Origin: Gadus chalcogrammus
Lineage: Eukaryota > Chordata > Actinopteri > Gadiformes > Gadidae
Direction: 5' to 3'
NCBI RefSeq assembly: GCF_026213295.1
Contig: NC_079420.1
Coordinates: 12,824,374-12,888,373, forward strand
Length of the DNA stretch: 64,000 bases
Below, one piece after another: positions 11,801 through 64,000 of the stretch. How positions within the stretch are numbered: the first letter of the stretch is position 1; each line of letters starts with the position of its first letter. The notes beneath the pieces were generated by a model, which searched no databases, had not been told where the DNA came from, and was given only the letters and a program-made list of their open reading frames with translations. Made by a program: the position numbers and the translations under genes.

Positions 11801-12738
11801 TGTTCTTCACCTAGCATTCTTCGCTTGTTGCTTATTAAATCAAGCTTGCCTGTCTGTCTAACTAACAGCCGCACTTTGGCTCTCATGATGTATCGAATAG
11901 TTCTATCCGCCGGACATAGAAAAGGCACTATTTGTAGTGTACATACTCAAAGCTATAACTGTACCGTGGGGTAAATATACTTGGGATAGTTGTGTAGTTA
12001 CTATAGTACTGCCTCACGATTGCAAGCTTGTCTTCTTTGACCACATCTACAACTGCCCCTTCGTCCTCAGCGGATGGATTACCGCGCTTGCTTCCTTCGG
12101 GAACCCTGCCGTCGGGGTCATTATGACGGTGGTGGCCGTCTTCTTCACCGTCTGTGCTGTTCTGTCCGTTATCCTCCTCAAGATGGTGAGTTTTCCTACG
12201 CGTCTTGTTGAATCGATACAGTCCATTCATTCTCCTTTTTGTCTAAAGGGTTAGAAAGAAAATGAATACATTTTCATGCACTTGACACGCACTGTGTTTT
12301 GGCAAGATTTTTGGCCGGTACGATGTATAGGAAAAAGCAAGAAAAAGGACCAATAAAAATGATTCAAGCATTCAGATCAGAACATAATACCTCAATATTT
12401 ATCCTTAACGGTATGCCACATTTGTTGTCTCTGTGGTGCTGTTCAGAGTAGAAGCCGCGTAGTGGTCGGGGTACAAACTACACAGCAGACAGACGTATTT
12501 TACGTAAACCTTAACAATCGATAATGTTCTAAAAAAGGGACACCCATGCAGGCTAGCAGGCTCTAAATGTACAAATGTAACCATACAGGTGCACAGCAAT
12601 TACCGCCGTACAGGAGCCAGCTTCCAGAAGGCCCAGCAGGAGTTCTCCCAGGGCGTGCTCACCAACAAGACCTTCCAGTCGGCCACTGCCTCGGCAGCCA
12701 CCTCCGCCGCTCAGGGGGCTTTCCAGAGCGCCAACTAG
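5869..12738 (+). CDS. scamp2: Secretory carrier-associated membrane protein 2, complete
   Basis: Four-pass membrane protein of the trans-Golgi, endosome and secretory vesicle recycling routes. Coding exons: 5869-5925, 7493-7570, 7719-7802, 8280-8391, 8962-9090, 10327-10486, 10604-10705, 12071-12185 and 12589-12738. The phases join to 987 bases (328 residues plus stop), against 329 in human SCAMP2. Three NPF motifs (residues 7-9, 16-18, 38-40) can bind EH-domain proteins. A charged coiled-coil stretch (about 75-108, [20 protein letters not shown]) follows, then KENNWPPLP. Four hydrophobic spans lie near 155-173, 180-198, 213-235 and 257-278. The conserved cytoplasmic E-peptide [10 protein letters not shown] follows the second span. 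Splitting head-to-head from MPI matches human 15q24 and supports SCAMP2 over SCAMP1. No frameshift is present. The exon 4 donor (GTCCCT) is weak but is fixed by phase. Confidence 0.97.
5926..7492 (+). other. SCAMP2 intron 1
   Basis: About 1.6 kb, AT-rich, with short homopolymer runs (around 6550-6570). I see no gene, hairpin or recognisable transposon. Confidence 0.8.
7803..8961 (+). other. SCAMP2 introns 3 and 4 (around exon 4)
   Basis: Intron 3 (7803-8279) and intron 4 (8392-8961) flank exon 4. Intron 3 ends in a C/T-rich tract before its acceptor. Nothing else recognisable is seen in either. Confidence 0.75.
9473..9760. mobile_element. MITE-like fragment with GGGTGCGGCCACAC terminus
   Basis: Begins GGGTGCGGCCACAC directly after TAA, resembling a PIF/Harbinger terminus with a three-base target site, and continues with CpG-rich GCGTTACGC-type repeats and a segment ending about 9730. 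I could not find a matching right terminus, so it may be truncated or two juxtaposed fragments. Call by eye only. Confidence 0.4.
9774..9838. repeat. GCN (CGG/CAG) trinucleotide repeat
   Basis: About 65 bases of mixed CGG and CAG triplets in SCAMP2 intron 5. On the minus strand they would read as alanine or leucine runs, but there is no support for translation. Confidence 0.9.
10706..12070 (+). other. SCAMP2 intron 7
   Basis: Contains the palindromic MITE at 10757-10857. The remainder (10861-12070) is AT-rich with a pyrimidine-rich patch around 11120-11260. No gene is seen. Confidence 0.8.
10757..10857. mobile_element. PIF/Harbinger-type MITE with TTA target duplication
   Basis: A 101-base element whose halves are inverted. 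It opens GGGTGCACTCACACTA and closes TAGTGTGAGTGCACCC, with an inner CGGCCACGGCCACGGCC-type core. TTA flanks both sides (10754-10756 and 10858-10860), the three-base duplication expected of PIF/Harbinger insertion. No coding capacity. It sits in SCAMP2 intron 7. Confidence 0.85.
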
Positions 12739-14380
12739 CACCAGAGGGGCTGCACACAGGATAGGCACCGATGAAAATTTTCAACTTTTTTTTTTTTTTT
12801 CCTATGAAGTTTATTTCCACTCCAATAATGCAGGCCTCAAGGGCACGGCTAATACTCGTGCAGCGGCTCTTCATCTCAAACTTCAACTCATTGTGCACCG
12901 TGCTGGTAGGAAATTGATATCATTTTTAAATTATACTTGGGTAAAGGAGTGCTCCTTCTTGTGGACTGTACAAATTGTGGTATACGCTAGTCAGCTTCTC
13001 TCCAACCGATCATTCATACCTCTCACCTTTTGGCATTTTTCTTTTTTTAAATATTCATGTTCACATTCACCCTCTCCCAAAAAGCCAATACAAGTATACA
13101 GTCATTCTTTTGGCTTATTTTTATATTCAAGAAACATGGAAGACATTGTTTTCCATAATGTGCACTTCAGGGTGAAACGCCAGGGGTGAAGTTAGCAGTT
13201 TGGTCTTTAATTGTTTTGTTTGGTTGTGGCTTCTGTGTGCACTTTCTTAAATTCTCTTAAGCTTGTCTTGACATTTGGCACTTTTCTGAGGCTTGTTTGT
13301 GTGGCTTAATGTGTGCCTGTGTTGGTAAGAAAATGGGTGACATAGGCAAAGCATTTGCTGGACTAGCTATGGACTTCTTTCAATTCTGTATTATAACAAA
13401 TAATGAAGCCTTTCGGTTCAGTTGTCAGTGTCTTCTCCTGTGTAGTCCTGGTTAGCTTTTATCTTCTTAAAAAGGTTGTCTTCCTTTTTAATTTCAACAA
13501 ACAGAAATGGAGGAACAGGTTCAATCAAAGGGTTTGCTATTGTAAAGATTGTATGTCACAAGTTGTCTTTTGCATTCTATGTGTGTAGACTTCAGGCTGT
13601 TAATAAACAGAAGACAAAAAAAAAAGTAGACAGAAGCTTTTGTGTAGCTTACAAGGGATGACCGCACATCTGAGTTGCTCAGATAGTACATTGCCTAAAT
13701 CATAGCTAATTGCAGTTTGTCTGATTACATTTTCAACTTTGTTATAAATAAAAATGTGCCTAAAAACTTTAACCAGCTTGTTTACCTCTTAGAGGAACCA
13801 GCCCAGGGTGGGATAGAACAAATGGGTTGAATAAATAAATTGAAATATAAAGCATGCGTTACATTCGAAACCAGCTTCTTTAGGGGTGGTCTTGTTCCAT
13901 TTATGTTGATGAACCACTAATCTGTAATATATAAAGTGTGTTGTTTTTTGATCAGCCTGGGAAGAACTCAAAGCCATAGCATGGCAAAGTTGTACATGAA
14001 GTTTCTAATGAAAAGATAATGTATTTAAATTGCATGATTTGTTTCTTCTGAAGTGCAATTATGTAAATTATACCAGAACAAGGTGAAATTTTCGCTATTT
14101 CAGTCATTGCCTTATTTGGATCAATCATTTTATTATTTTTGTTCTATTGCTCATATACAGTCCCCTAGAAACAATCAATTATTTGTGTACTGAAATGTAT
14201 ATATAGATACTTCATTCTTTGAAACAGACTTGCCGTTTGTGTAATAGATGGAATTACTTCTTTGCTTTGGGATTAATGCCATTCAGGGTTCATTTTTCCA
14301 ATCTGAAATGAATGACCTACATTTATTTCAATGTTGAATACAACTGATAACTGATTACAAATAAAAGCTTTGACCAGAAC
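12739..14380 (+). other. SCAMP2 3'UTR region with candidate poly(A) signals
   Basis: Downstream of the SCAMP2 stop, AATAAA occurs at 13602-13607, 13747-13752 and 14360-14365, so the transcript could end near 13.6, 13.8 or 14.4 kb. A poly-T run at about 12785-12800 differs in length from the second copy (about 57146-57156). No open frame here looks like a gene. Confidence 0.6.
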
Positions 14381-15550
14381 GGGAAAAAGTGAGTATGACC
14401 TTGAATATGAGCATGGGCTGTCTATGAGCTTGAATGTTTTCTCTTTTAACTAACAACATTCTAATTAGTTGTATCTTCATAAAAAGCAATGCTAAGCATT
14501 ATCCAGTTTTGCTGTTGACAAATGACAACTTTGATTTAGTTGACTTCAATACGCATATATGGGTAGACTACCAAACATGCAAGGCTTAATTCATATACTG
14601 TAACTCCTTCCTTCAAGACTTCCCATATTAATAGCAGGTACAACAACTGACCACTAGAGGATGCTGTGTCTGATGTGGGCTGAAATGCTGATTCACCGTA
14701 CTCATCTGAAAAGAGGGGAAGGCGCAGGACCCTCCGCTTAATGAAGGTGCATGCGTTTGGGAATATTGTCGGCATGATGCTTAGGCTTACATGTGTGGCT
14801 TTCATATGCTTTGAAATACGCTGTGTATTCATCCATAAATTACAAGGCAAGTTTCTTGAAAAACTATACAATTTTCCCATGCTCAGCCTCACCTATGACA
14901 TCTAACACCTCTCCCTGGTGAGATGAGAACGCATGGGAACGAGGACATCTTTCACCTTCAACTGATGCAATTAAAAATATCACATTAAACCCTAGGTCCA
15001 TACCGCTGGTGTTCTGTCTAAGGTTGGGCTTTATGTGAACAGCAACCGAGAAAGCTAAACAAAGGCATTATACATCAGTGTTTATCTCAATGTATGAATA
15101 GGAAATGTTCAAACCAAATGCTCTTGCTAAATGGCTTAGTTTCACATCTGGAATAATAAACGACTGAAACAAAGTCTAAACGAGTAAGAGCAGGTTATTT
15201 TTTAAGTCCAATGCCCCTGATGTCTTATACAGAAATGAAATAGAATCCGTGTTTTACTCTGGAACTTATTTCGTTATGAGCCTACTTATTTAGTCTACCA
15301 AACAAAAGTTTCTCATGGAATTCAACATTAATATTAGACTATTGGCCTGGACTTTGGCCTTAAATTCAATCTCGTCGTCTAAGGACAGACTTGGACAAGC
15401 CATTAAGTGACATCACTTCACTGCAATCGGGCTGTGGACCAATCAACGACGAGACCACCGCTCAAAAACTGTATCCATCAACTCTACCCCCCGCGCACTG
15501 AACACCGTGACTACCCCTACCTTACCCTCGCTCACACCGGCGCAGTTGTC
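14381..15550. promoter_or_regulatory. SCAMP2-MAP1A intergenic region and MAP1A 5' flank
   Basis: AT-rich up to about 15400, then GC- and CpG-rich toward MAP1A exon 1. A CCAAT sequence occurs near 15438. The frame of exon 1 is open upstream to an ATG at 15407, so the true start is uncertain. No transposon is recognised. Confidence 0.5.
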
Positions 15551-52168
<36,618 letters not shown>

Positions 52169-54860
52169 ACCTCCTCCTCCAGAGCTGAGCTCTGGAGGGG
52201 GGGGATGAGCTCTCATCCTCCCCCCCCCACTTCCCCCTCTCCCATTCTCAGCCTCCCCCCACCCCCTCCTCCTCTCCTCCTCCCTTGCCGGTTCTCTGTC
52301 ACAGGCTGGGTGGAGAGGCGGGAGCACTCTCTGCTCCTTGACGGTCCGCCTCATCTCCCCGTTATGAAAGCAGCCGCTACTGCATTAGCTGCAGTACTAT
52401 TCAACTCATTTGCATTAGCTAAGATTAAATGGATTTGACCATCTCTGGTGTTCTAAAAATAATGTTGTTTATTTGTGATTTGCTTGTTGGTTTGTTTCTA
52501 TCTGAATTAACTCATGGGCTTAAGCCACTATGGAGACTAGATTCATCTTCAGTTTTTCCCCCAAATCACTTTATTGTCATACTCTACTAGTTCTATATAT
52601 AACTTGTAGAATTGTAGAAAGACAATAATTTTTAGTTAATGTACTTGTGTACATGAAATACACAAATCTATTTGACGAAACAAGTGCCAAAACCGCTGTT
52701 AGTTAAACCACTGCTAATTAACTCTAGTTGGTGGAAAACTTCCGCAGTCATTCAAATCACCAAAATCATTCAGATATCGATCAGAATCTAAAATTTCACA
52801 ATCAGCAACTTGATTAATAGGTTTGTGTATGGTGTTTGATATTGTATTATTTTTATGTTGTTCCAAAGTCATAGCATAATTTTCCGTAAGATAATATCTT
52901 ACCTTGATGTGCAAGCAACTGCTAGTCTACAGTGCTTCACGTTATCGTCTGGATAAATCCATAGACAACAAACGGTAATGTTACTTATATACAAAAAATA
53001 TAAATATACTGTCTTTTGTTGGGCAACTGTAGAAGTGCCTGGTGTTAGCGCTTCTCAAGAAATACCATTCTAAAGTATTTCCTCGCGGCGTTTACTGCTT
53101 AGCTGGTGCATGATGCTTGAAACCTAGCTCGGACTCTTTCCGAATTTAGTTCAGGAGTTGCATCTGGTTGACATGTCGTCATTATAGGGCCTGCCTTGGG
53201 GAACACTGCAGTGCAACAGATAGGTCACAGCCCTGTTCTGGCTATATCCCATGAAAAAAGAAAAGGCTGTTTGTGACGAGCTAATGGGATTGTATACTTA
53301 TATAACTGCTGGCTTTGATGGTTCCTTTCTTTGAATAGCTTAAGTCATTGTCAAGGTCTTTGTTTTATGAATGTACTGCGTGTGTATGTATATATATATA
53401 TATAAATATGTACATATATATGAATATATATATATACATTTATACAAACACACACACAGTCCATTCTAACATTACAGATGTTAAACAATTTACATGTTGT
53501 AATGGTAAATAATGATCTTGAAGGGATCGTTTGTTCTGTCGTGCATTTTAGACCGTGAACATTTAAAGCGATGATACACAACTTTCCTGTCTCAACGACT
53601 TAATATAGCGCCTGTCTTAAATATCACCGAGTGATGAAAGCGAGTGACCTTGGACCGTATCATGTCAATCCCGGGGGGTGGATATTATGCGATGGGTTTG
53701 TATTTATTGGTTGCTTCCATTCATATGTATGAGATGATGTGGAAGGAGGAGGCTCATATGTGCCTTTCAAGTGGTGGTAGGAGGCTGGGCTATTTTACAG
53801 GCTGCACGTCAGCCAAACCTGAACCAGGGATCGAACGCAGGGTAAACCCACTCAAATGAGTCACGTAGGAAGACTTTGAGGACCAACCAGTTCACATATT
53901 CACACTCTGCAACATTTCCCACCCCAACACGTTGTGATCACAAGACAACGATTTTTTATTATTTACATTTCTGATGCAGATCTGTATCAGTAACAGGAGA
54001 GAAGAATGGACGCATTTGTCAAAGATTATATTCAAAGTTATCCACAGGAACAGAAATGAACGTATATGAATGTTAAGAAGCAAGGATTTGCACCAAGCAA
54101 GAATGCACTTTTTTGGGGGGGAAGCTGTTGTGATGTTGGATGTGTTGGTGTCATAGGATAAGCCCCGTTATGTGTTATTATCATTATAAATACAAAAGTT
54201 GGAAGATATGTGGCATAACGCAATATTTGATATAAATAATGATCTCCACAATTGCCTCCAACTTAGAGTTACAAGAAAAATGAAGGATTTGTTTAACTTT
54301 AAATTAACAGTTATCATTGATATGATCATGGATGACCATGAATGTGATCACAGTCATACAGAACAGAGTTATGGAAGGTATTAACAATAGTTATACAAAT
54401 ACATACTAAAGAGAGCTGCTTTTTTTTTTTTTTACAAGCCTATAACGACATTCTATGTCTTCAAAAGGGTTTGTGTTCTGTTCTTATTGTATTGTGATCG
54501 TAAACAAGACGTAGTTTAACTCTCTAAGCTTATACTGTCAAATGATTTGTAGTCGGATCATTGACATTTAATGACTCTAAAATTACATAGACAAAACATT
54601 CTTCTCAGAGTTGGCTCTTTGAGGTTAAACTCAACTTTCTGTTTACATAGCAATTGTTTCTGAGAGGCAGAGTTGAGGCTAGCTATGGGCCAGTCTGGGG
54701 TGAACTGACTGAAATAAAATATTGTCACCCCAAAGGTCCTGAAAAGAAAAAACTCCTCGTAAGCTCACGTGATTGCTGTTTATTATCGTTAAAACATTGC
54801 ATGCCTCATTAATAAGGCTTAGGATCAATTAACTGAGGACTACTTCAAATAAACCAGCTT
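52169..54860 (+). other. MAP1A 3'UTR region with candidate poly(A) signals
   Basis: Begins with a C-rich stretch (52165-52300), then AT-rich DNA. AATAAA occurs at 54713-54718 and 54848-54853. A TA-rich microsatellite lies at 53387-53445. Around 53780-53865 a reverse-strand GTTCGATCC-like B box within a GAACC-rich context suggests a decayed tRNA-derived SINE (weak). No coding gene is seen. Confidence 0.5.
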
Positions 54861-56400
54861 CCCTTTTCCCCAACAACTTACTGGAAGGCGTGTTACCCTG
54901 CTTGGCCCACTGTGCAAGTGTACTACATAGATGAGCCAACATATCAACAAGTCTTTAAGACTTTTAGTAAAGATTTTGCACTTTATTCACGCTTTCCCTG
55001 TCAACACACTGAAATAAGCCTTTATGTATGCTATATGTGGCGGTTCAGACAGAGATATTTCCATTATGCCCAAGAGAGACTAAGGTGTGGCCAAGTATGA
55101 AGTGAACAAGTTTTTCAATGCTGTATGTGTATAAGTACAGGGAGAAAAAAAGAGGATTTGTTAAATGATTGTTTTGAATGATTCTTTCATTTTTTTAAGA
55201 TGGTTGAATAAGTCTTGAAAGAGGTTTTATGTTGGCGGAATCCAAATCGTTGGTCTTAGGAACCTGTGACTCCTAGGGCATTGCTATCTAGCTGTGAAAT
55301 AATAATATATAAACAAAAAGGCTATTTTTCTGAATGTAGGATCGGAATATTGCTGGATCAAGCAATGAACAAGGATCCCAATCTTTAACCTTTTCCCAAA
55401 ATAGGATGTTACAGAGAGAGGAGGCTGGGCTGAAGTGTTGTGTCGGGGTTCTGACTGGAACATCAACACGGGACATCTGTTAAGTGATGGTGGTTTCAGT
55501 TGTAACCCTACCTCCCAAAATAGTTTTTTTTTTGCTATTTCAGAAATCAAGTGTGATTCCGCAATGAACAATATTGTCACAGTGACAAGAGTACTAACTG
55601 CATCTGTAACATTTTCCTTTTCCTGAATATGACTTGAAACACATGCAGACTAAAACAGATTCAATAGTACATCTTACAAAAATCCCTGAAAGATGTTATC
55701 CTTCTTGTCATTTTAGCTGATTTTAAATATGCTCAACACTGCAGAGCTCTGACAACAGATATCGACACATACCGCTGACTCAAACAACATGACATTCAAA
55801 TCCATGATCACGCCGACAGTAAATAAGGAAACCAATAGACCACAACAGTGTCATTCGTCCATCTAACCTTTCTGCATGTGAAATATTTAGTTATATGCCT
55901 GAATGTGATAATTTGATTTAAATATCTATTTCAAGATATTTTAAAGAGGTATATTGGAAGAAAAAAAAGCTTATTGTCTTAACTGGCATTGAAATTGCCG
56001 AATATAATCTGGGCTGTGCTTTTATGGTTTAACCTATGAAAATGTTTAGAGGACGCTGTACTACTTGTAATTCTGTTAGTTTCTCATTTTGGACATTGTA
56101 ATATTCTGTATCTCTGTCTCTCTTTCTCTCTTTATCTCAATTGTAAAACTAGAATTACTGCTGAGTCATTGTAAAAGGGAACCAGCTGGTGAATTAATCA
56201 ATTAAAGTAGATTGAAATCCAAACTTGTTGTTTGTTTTTGTCTCTTTCAACACTTTACTAGTAACTATTATCTGTCTGCCAACGAGGTTTCCATGGAGAC
56301 TGCCCTCACCTGACTCGATTGAACCCAGGTCTTCCACTGCTCCACAGAGTCAAGGTCGAAGGTCATAATTTACATTACAATTCGAACACATTCTTCCATT
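54861..56400. other. Intergenic DNA before the assembly gap
   Basis: AT-rich, no recognised gene or transposon. It ends directly at the run of N. The last 120 bases do not resemble the sequence before 12141 in the first copy. Confidence 0.7.
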
Positions 56401-56500
56401 NNNNNNNNNNNNNNNNNNNNNNNNNNNNNNNNNNNNNNNNNNNNNNNNNNNNNNNNNNNNNNNNNNNNNNNNNNNNNNNNNNNNNNNNNNNNNNNNNNNN
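56401..56500. other. Assembly gap (100 N)
   Basis: Exactly 100 unknown bases, the usual placeholder for a gap of unknown size between contigs. Confidence 0.99.
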
Positions 56501-57098
56501 TTCTTCACCGTCTGTGCTGTTCTGTCCGTTATCCTCCTCAAGATGGTGAGTTTTCCTACGCGTCTTGTTGAATCGATACAGTCCATTCATTCTCCTTTTT
56601 GTCTAAAGGGTTAGAAAGAAAATGAATACATTTTCATGCACTTGACACGCACTGTGTTTTGGCAAGATTTTTGGCCGGTACGATGTATAGGAAAAAGCAA
56701 GAAAAAGGACCAATAAAAATGATTCAAGCATTCAGATCAGAACATAATACCTCAATATTTATCCTTAACGGTATGCCACATTTGTTGTCTCTGTGGTGCT
56801 GTTCAGAGTAGAAGCCGCGTAGTGGTCGGGGTACAAACTACACAGCAGACAGACGTATTTTACGTAAACCTTAACAATCGATAATGTTCTAAAAAAGGGA
56901 CACCCATGCAGGCTAGCAGGCTCTAAATGTACAAATGTAACCATACAGGTGCACAGCAATTACCGCCGTACAGGAGCCAGCTTCCAGAAGGCCCAGCAGG
57001 AGTTCTCCCAGGGCGTGCTCACCAACAAGACCTTCCAGTCGGCCACTGCCTCGGCAGCCACCTCCGCCGCTCAGGGGGCTTTCCAGAGCGCCAACTAG
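56501..57098 (+). pseudogene. scamp2: SCAMP2 3' fragment in the second copy (end of exon 8, exon 9)
   Basis: Exon 8 is cut by the gap, leaving 56501-56545; exon 9 is 56949-57098 with its TAG at 57096-57098. The exon 9 sequence appears identical to that of the complete gene. Exons 1-7 are not present after the gap. This is most likely an allele of the same gene rather than a decayed duplicate, so the label means only that it is incomplete as assembled. Confidence 0.85.
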
Positions 57099-59901
57099 CA
57101 CCAGAGGGGCTGCACACAGGATAGGCACCGATGAAAATTTTCAACTTTTTTTTTTTCCTATGAAGTTTATTTCCACTCCAATAATGCAGGCCTCAAGGGC
57201 ACGGCTAATACCCGTGCAGCGGCTCTTCATCTCAAACTTCAACTCATTGTGCACCGTGCTGGTAGGAAATTGATATCATTTTTAAATTATACTTGGGTAA
57301 AGGAGTGCTCCTTCTTGTGGACTGTACAAATTGTGGTATACGCTAGTCAGCTTCTCTCAACCGATCATTCATACCTCTCACCTTTTGGCATTTTTCTTTT
57401 TTAAATATTCATGTTCACATTCACCCTCTCCCAAAAAGCCAATACAAGTATACAGTCATTCTTTTGGCTTATTTTTATATTCAAGAAACATGGAAGACAT
57501 TGTTTTCCATAATGTGCACTTCAGGGTGAAACGCCAGGGGTGAAGTTAGCAGTTTGGTCTTTAATTGTTTTGTTTGGTTGTGGCTTCTGTGTGCACTTTC
57601 TTAAATTCTCTTAAGCTTGTCTTGACATTTGGCACTTTTCTGAGGCTTGTTTGTGTGGCTTAATGTGTGCCTGTGTTGGTAAGAAAATGGGTGACATAGG
57701 CAAAGCATTTGCTGGACTAGCTATGGACTTCTTTCAATTCTGTATTATAACAAATAATGAAGCCTTTCGGTTCAGTTGTCAGTGTCTTCTCCTGTGTAGT
57801 CCTGGTTAGCTTTTATCTTCTTAAAAAGGTTGTTTTCCTTTTTAATTTCAACAAACAGAAATGGAGGAACAGGTTCAATCAAAGGGTTTGCTATTGTAAA
57901 GATTGTATGTCACAAGTTGTCTTTTGCATTCTATGTGTGTAGACTTCAGGCTGTTAATAAACAGAAGACAAAAAAAAAAGTAGACAGAAGCTTTTGTGTA
58001 GCTTACAAGGGATGACCGCACATCTGAGTTGCTCAGATAGTACATTGCCTAAATCATAGCTAATTGCAGTTTGTCTGATTACATTTTCAACTTTGTTATA
58101 AATAAAAATGTGCCTAAAAACTTTAACCAGCTTGTTTACCTCTTAGAGGAACCAGCCCAGGGTGGGATAGAACAAATGGGTTGAATAAATAAATTGAAAT
58201 ATAAAGCATGCGTTACATTCGAAACCAGCTTCTTTAGGGGTGGTCTTGTTCCATTTATGTTGATGAACCACTAATCTGTAATATATAAAGTGTGTTGTTT
58301 TTTGATCAGCCTGGGAAGAACTCAAAGCCATAGCATGGCAAAGTTGTACATGAAGTTTCTAATGAAAAGATAATGTATTTAAATTGCATGATTTGTTTCT
58401 TCTGAAGTGCAATTATGTAAATTATACCAGAACAAGGTGAAATTTTTTATTTCAGTCATTGCCTTATTTGGATCAATCATTTTATTATTTTTGTTCTATT
58501 GCTCATATACAGTCCCCTAGAAATAATCTATTATTTGTGTACTGAAATGTATATGTAGATACTTCATTCTTTGAAACAGACTTGCCGTTTGTGTAATAGA
58601 TGGAATTACTTCTTTGCTTTGGGATTAATGCCATTAAGGGTTCATTTTTCCAATCTGAAATGAATGACCTAAATTTATTTCAATGTTGAATACAACTGAT
58701 AACTGATTACAAATAAAAGCTTTGACCAGAACGGGAAAAAGTGAGTATGACCTTGAATATGAGCATGGGCTGTCTATGGGCTTGAATGTTTTCTCTTTTA
58801 ACTAACAACATTCTAATTAGTTGTATCTTCATAAAAAGCAATGCTAAGCATTATCCAGTTTTGCTGTTGACAAATGACAAACTTTGATTTAGTTGACTTC
58901 AATACGCATATATGGGTAGACTACCAAACATGCAAGGCTCAATTCATATACTGTAACTCCTTCCTTCAAGACTTCCCATATTAATAGCAGGTACAACAAC
59001 TGACCACTAGAGGATGCTGTGTCTGATGTGGGCTGAAATGCTGATTCACCGTACTCATCTGAAAAGAGGGAAGGCGCAGGACCCTCCGCTTAATGAAGGT
59101 GCATGCGTTTGGGAATATTGTCGGCATGATGCTTAGGCTTACATGTGTGGCTTTCATATGCTTTGAAATACGCTGTGTATTCATCCATAAATTACAAGGC
59201 AAGTTTCTTGAAAAACTATACAATTTTCCCATGCTCAGCCTCACCTATGACATCTAACACCTCTCCCTGGTGAGATGAGAACGCATGGGAACGAGGACAT
59301 CTTTCACCTTCAACTGATGCAATTAAAAATATCACATTAAACCCTAGGTCCATACCGCTGGTGTTCTGTCTAGGGTTGGGCTTTATGTGAACAGCAACCG
59401 AGAAAGCTAAACAAAGGCATTATACATCAGTGTTTATCTCAATGTAGGAATAGGAAATGTTCAAACCAAATGCTCTTGCTAAATGGCTTAGTTTCACATC
59501 TGGAATAATAAACAACTGAAACAAAGTCTAAACGAGTAAGAGCAGGTTCTTTTTTAAGTCCAATGCCCCTGCGTCTTATACAGAAATGAAATAGAATCCG
59601 TGTTTTACTCTGGAACTTATTTCGTTATGAGCCTACTTATTTAGTCTACCAAACAAAAGTTTCTCATGGAATTCAACATTAATATTAGACTATTGGCCTG
59701 GACTTTGGCCTTAAATTCAATCTCGTCGTCTAAGGACAGACTTGGACAAGCCATTAAGTGACATCACTTCACTGCAATCGGGCTGTGGACCAATCAACGA
59801 CGAGACCACCGCTCAAAAACTGTATCCATCAACTCTACCCCCCGCGCACTGAACACCGTGACTACCCCTACCTTACCCTCGCTCACACCGGCGCAGTTGT
59901 C

Positions 59902-63612
<3,711 letters not shown>

Positions 63613-64000
63613 GTGAGTACCTGTATAGACGTTAAACGGGTCAATGAATCAATTGTTTGCACTCTGTTGGTGTTCAATGGGATTGTGCCCATATAAGCCT
63701 GCCTAATTTTCTGTTCACTCCGGAAACAATTTGTATGTTTATCTGACTATTTTAACAGGCCACTATTACTGACCTTAATAAATAAACATGCATAAACTGC
63801 TGAAATACAAACAAGTGTTTCATAAGCAGAGTTCAAATTATTCAAAATTATGTAAAATAATGGATAGGGCTCAGCCTAGATATTTCCCGACTTGACTCGA
63901 GGTAAACATGTTATATATGGATTTAATGATTTCCATACAGCAAGACAAGTAGATGGTTCCATACCTCTTCTCACCTTGATGCAGCAAAGCACACTCTGAT

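Noticed and set aside
12141..12738. SCAMP1 instead of SCAMP2
   Set aside because: Length of 328 residues and head-to-head linkage to MPI match SCAMP2; the SCAMP1 C-terminal ending is absent.
53780..53865. Candidate tRNA gene on the minus strand
   Set aside because: Only a B-box-like sequence is visible; no full cloverleaf, so at most a decayed SINE.
56319..56590. Open frames spanning the N run
   Set aside because: They cross unknown bases and only catch the tail of SCAMP2 exon 8.

Overview
This is vertebrate nuclear DNA, almost certainly from a ray-finned fish. The evidence is spliced genes with GT-AG introns, vertebrate-only gene families (SCAMP2, MAP1A), long CA/GT and CT microsatellites, a Tc1-type transposase resembling those common in teleosts, hAT- and PIF/Harbinger-type elements, and a SINE/L2-style tail. 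There is no prokaryotic gene organisation, no CRISPR array, no tRNA or rRNA gene and no viral gene that I can see. I found no undescribed multi-gene system. The real interest lies in assembly structure and in transposons sitting on gene borders.

Layout: (1) 1-717, the 5' part of a Tc1/mariner element lying in the last visible intron of MPI. (2) 814-4076, minus strand, MPI (mannose-6-phosphate isomerase) exons 1-7; the final exon is off the left edge. (3) 4091-5251, a hAT-like composite element ending about 15 bases upstream of the MPI start codon. (4) 5252-5868, a compact promoter between the divergent genes MPI and SCAMP2, with CRE-, NRF-1- and ETS-like sites. (5) 5869-12738, plus strand, SCAMP2, nine coding exons, complete and intact. 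(6) 12739-15550, SCAMP2 3'UTR and the MAP1A upstream region. (7) 15551-52168, plus strand, MAP1A, seven coding exons. An 18-kb second intron is full of simple repeats and may hold an alternative first exon near 25.9 kb. A giant fifth exon (38547-50124) is split across reading frames by many single-base indels. (8) 52169-56400, MAP1A 3'UTR and downstream DNA. (9) 56401-56500, a 100-N assembly gap. (10) 56501-64000, a near-identical second copy of 12141-19544, carrying the end of SCAMP2 and MAP1A exons 1-2.

The genes do not form a pathway. MPI links fructose-6-phosphate and mannose-6-phosphate for glycosylation, SCAMP2 is a four-pass trafficking protein of post-Golgi and recycling vesicles, and MAP1A is a neuronal microtubule-binding protein cut into a heavy chain and light chain LC2. 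MPI and SCAMP2 are also neighbours on human 15q24, so their head-to-head pair is ancient synteny.

The two main cautions for a user are these. The second copy after the gap looks like an uncollapsed haplotype rather than a true duplication. The MAP1A reading-frame breaks look like uncorrected sequencing indels rather than gene death, although a pseudogene cannot be excluded from sequence alone.
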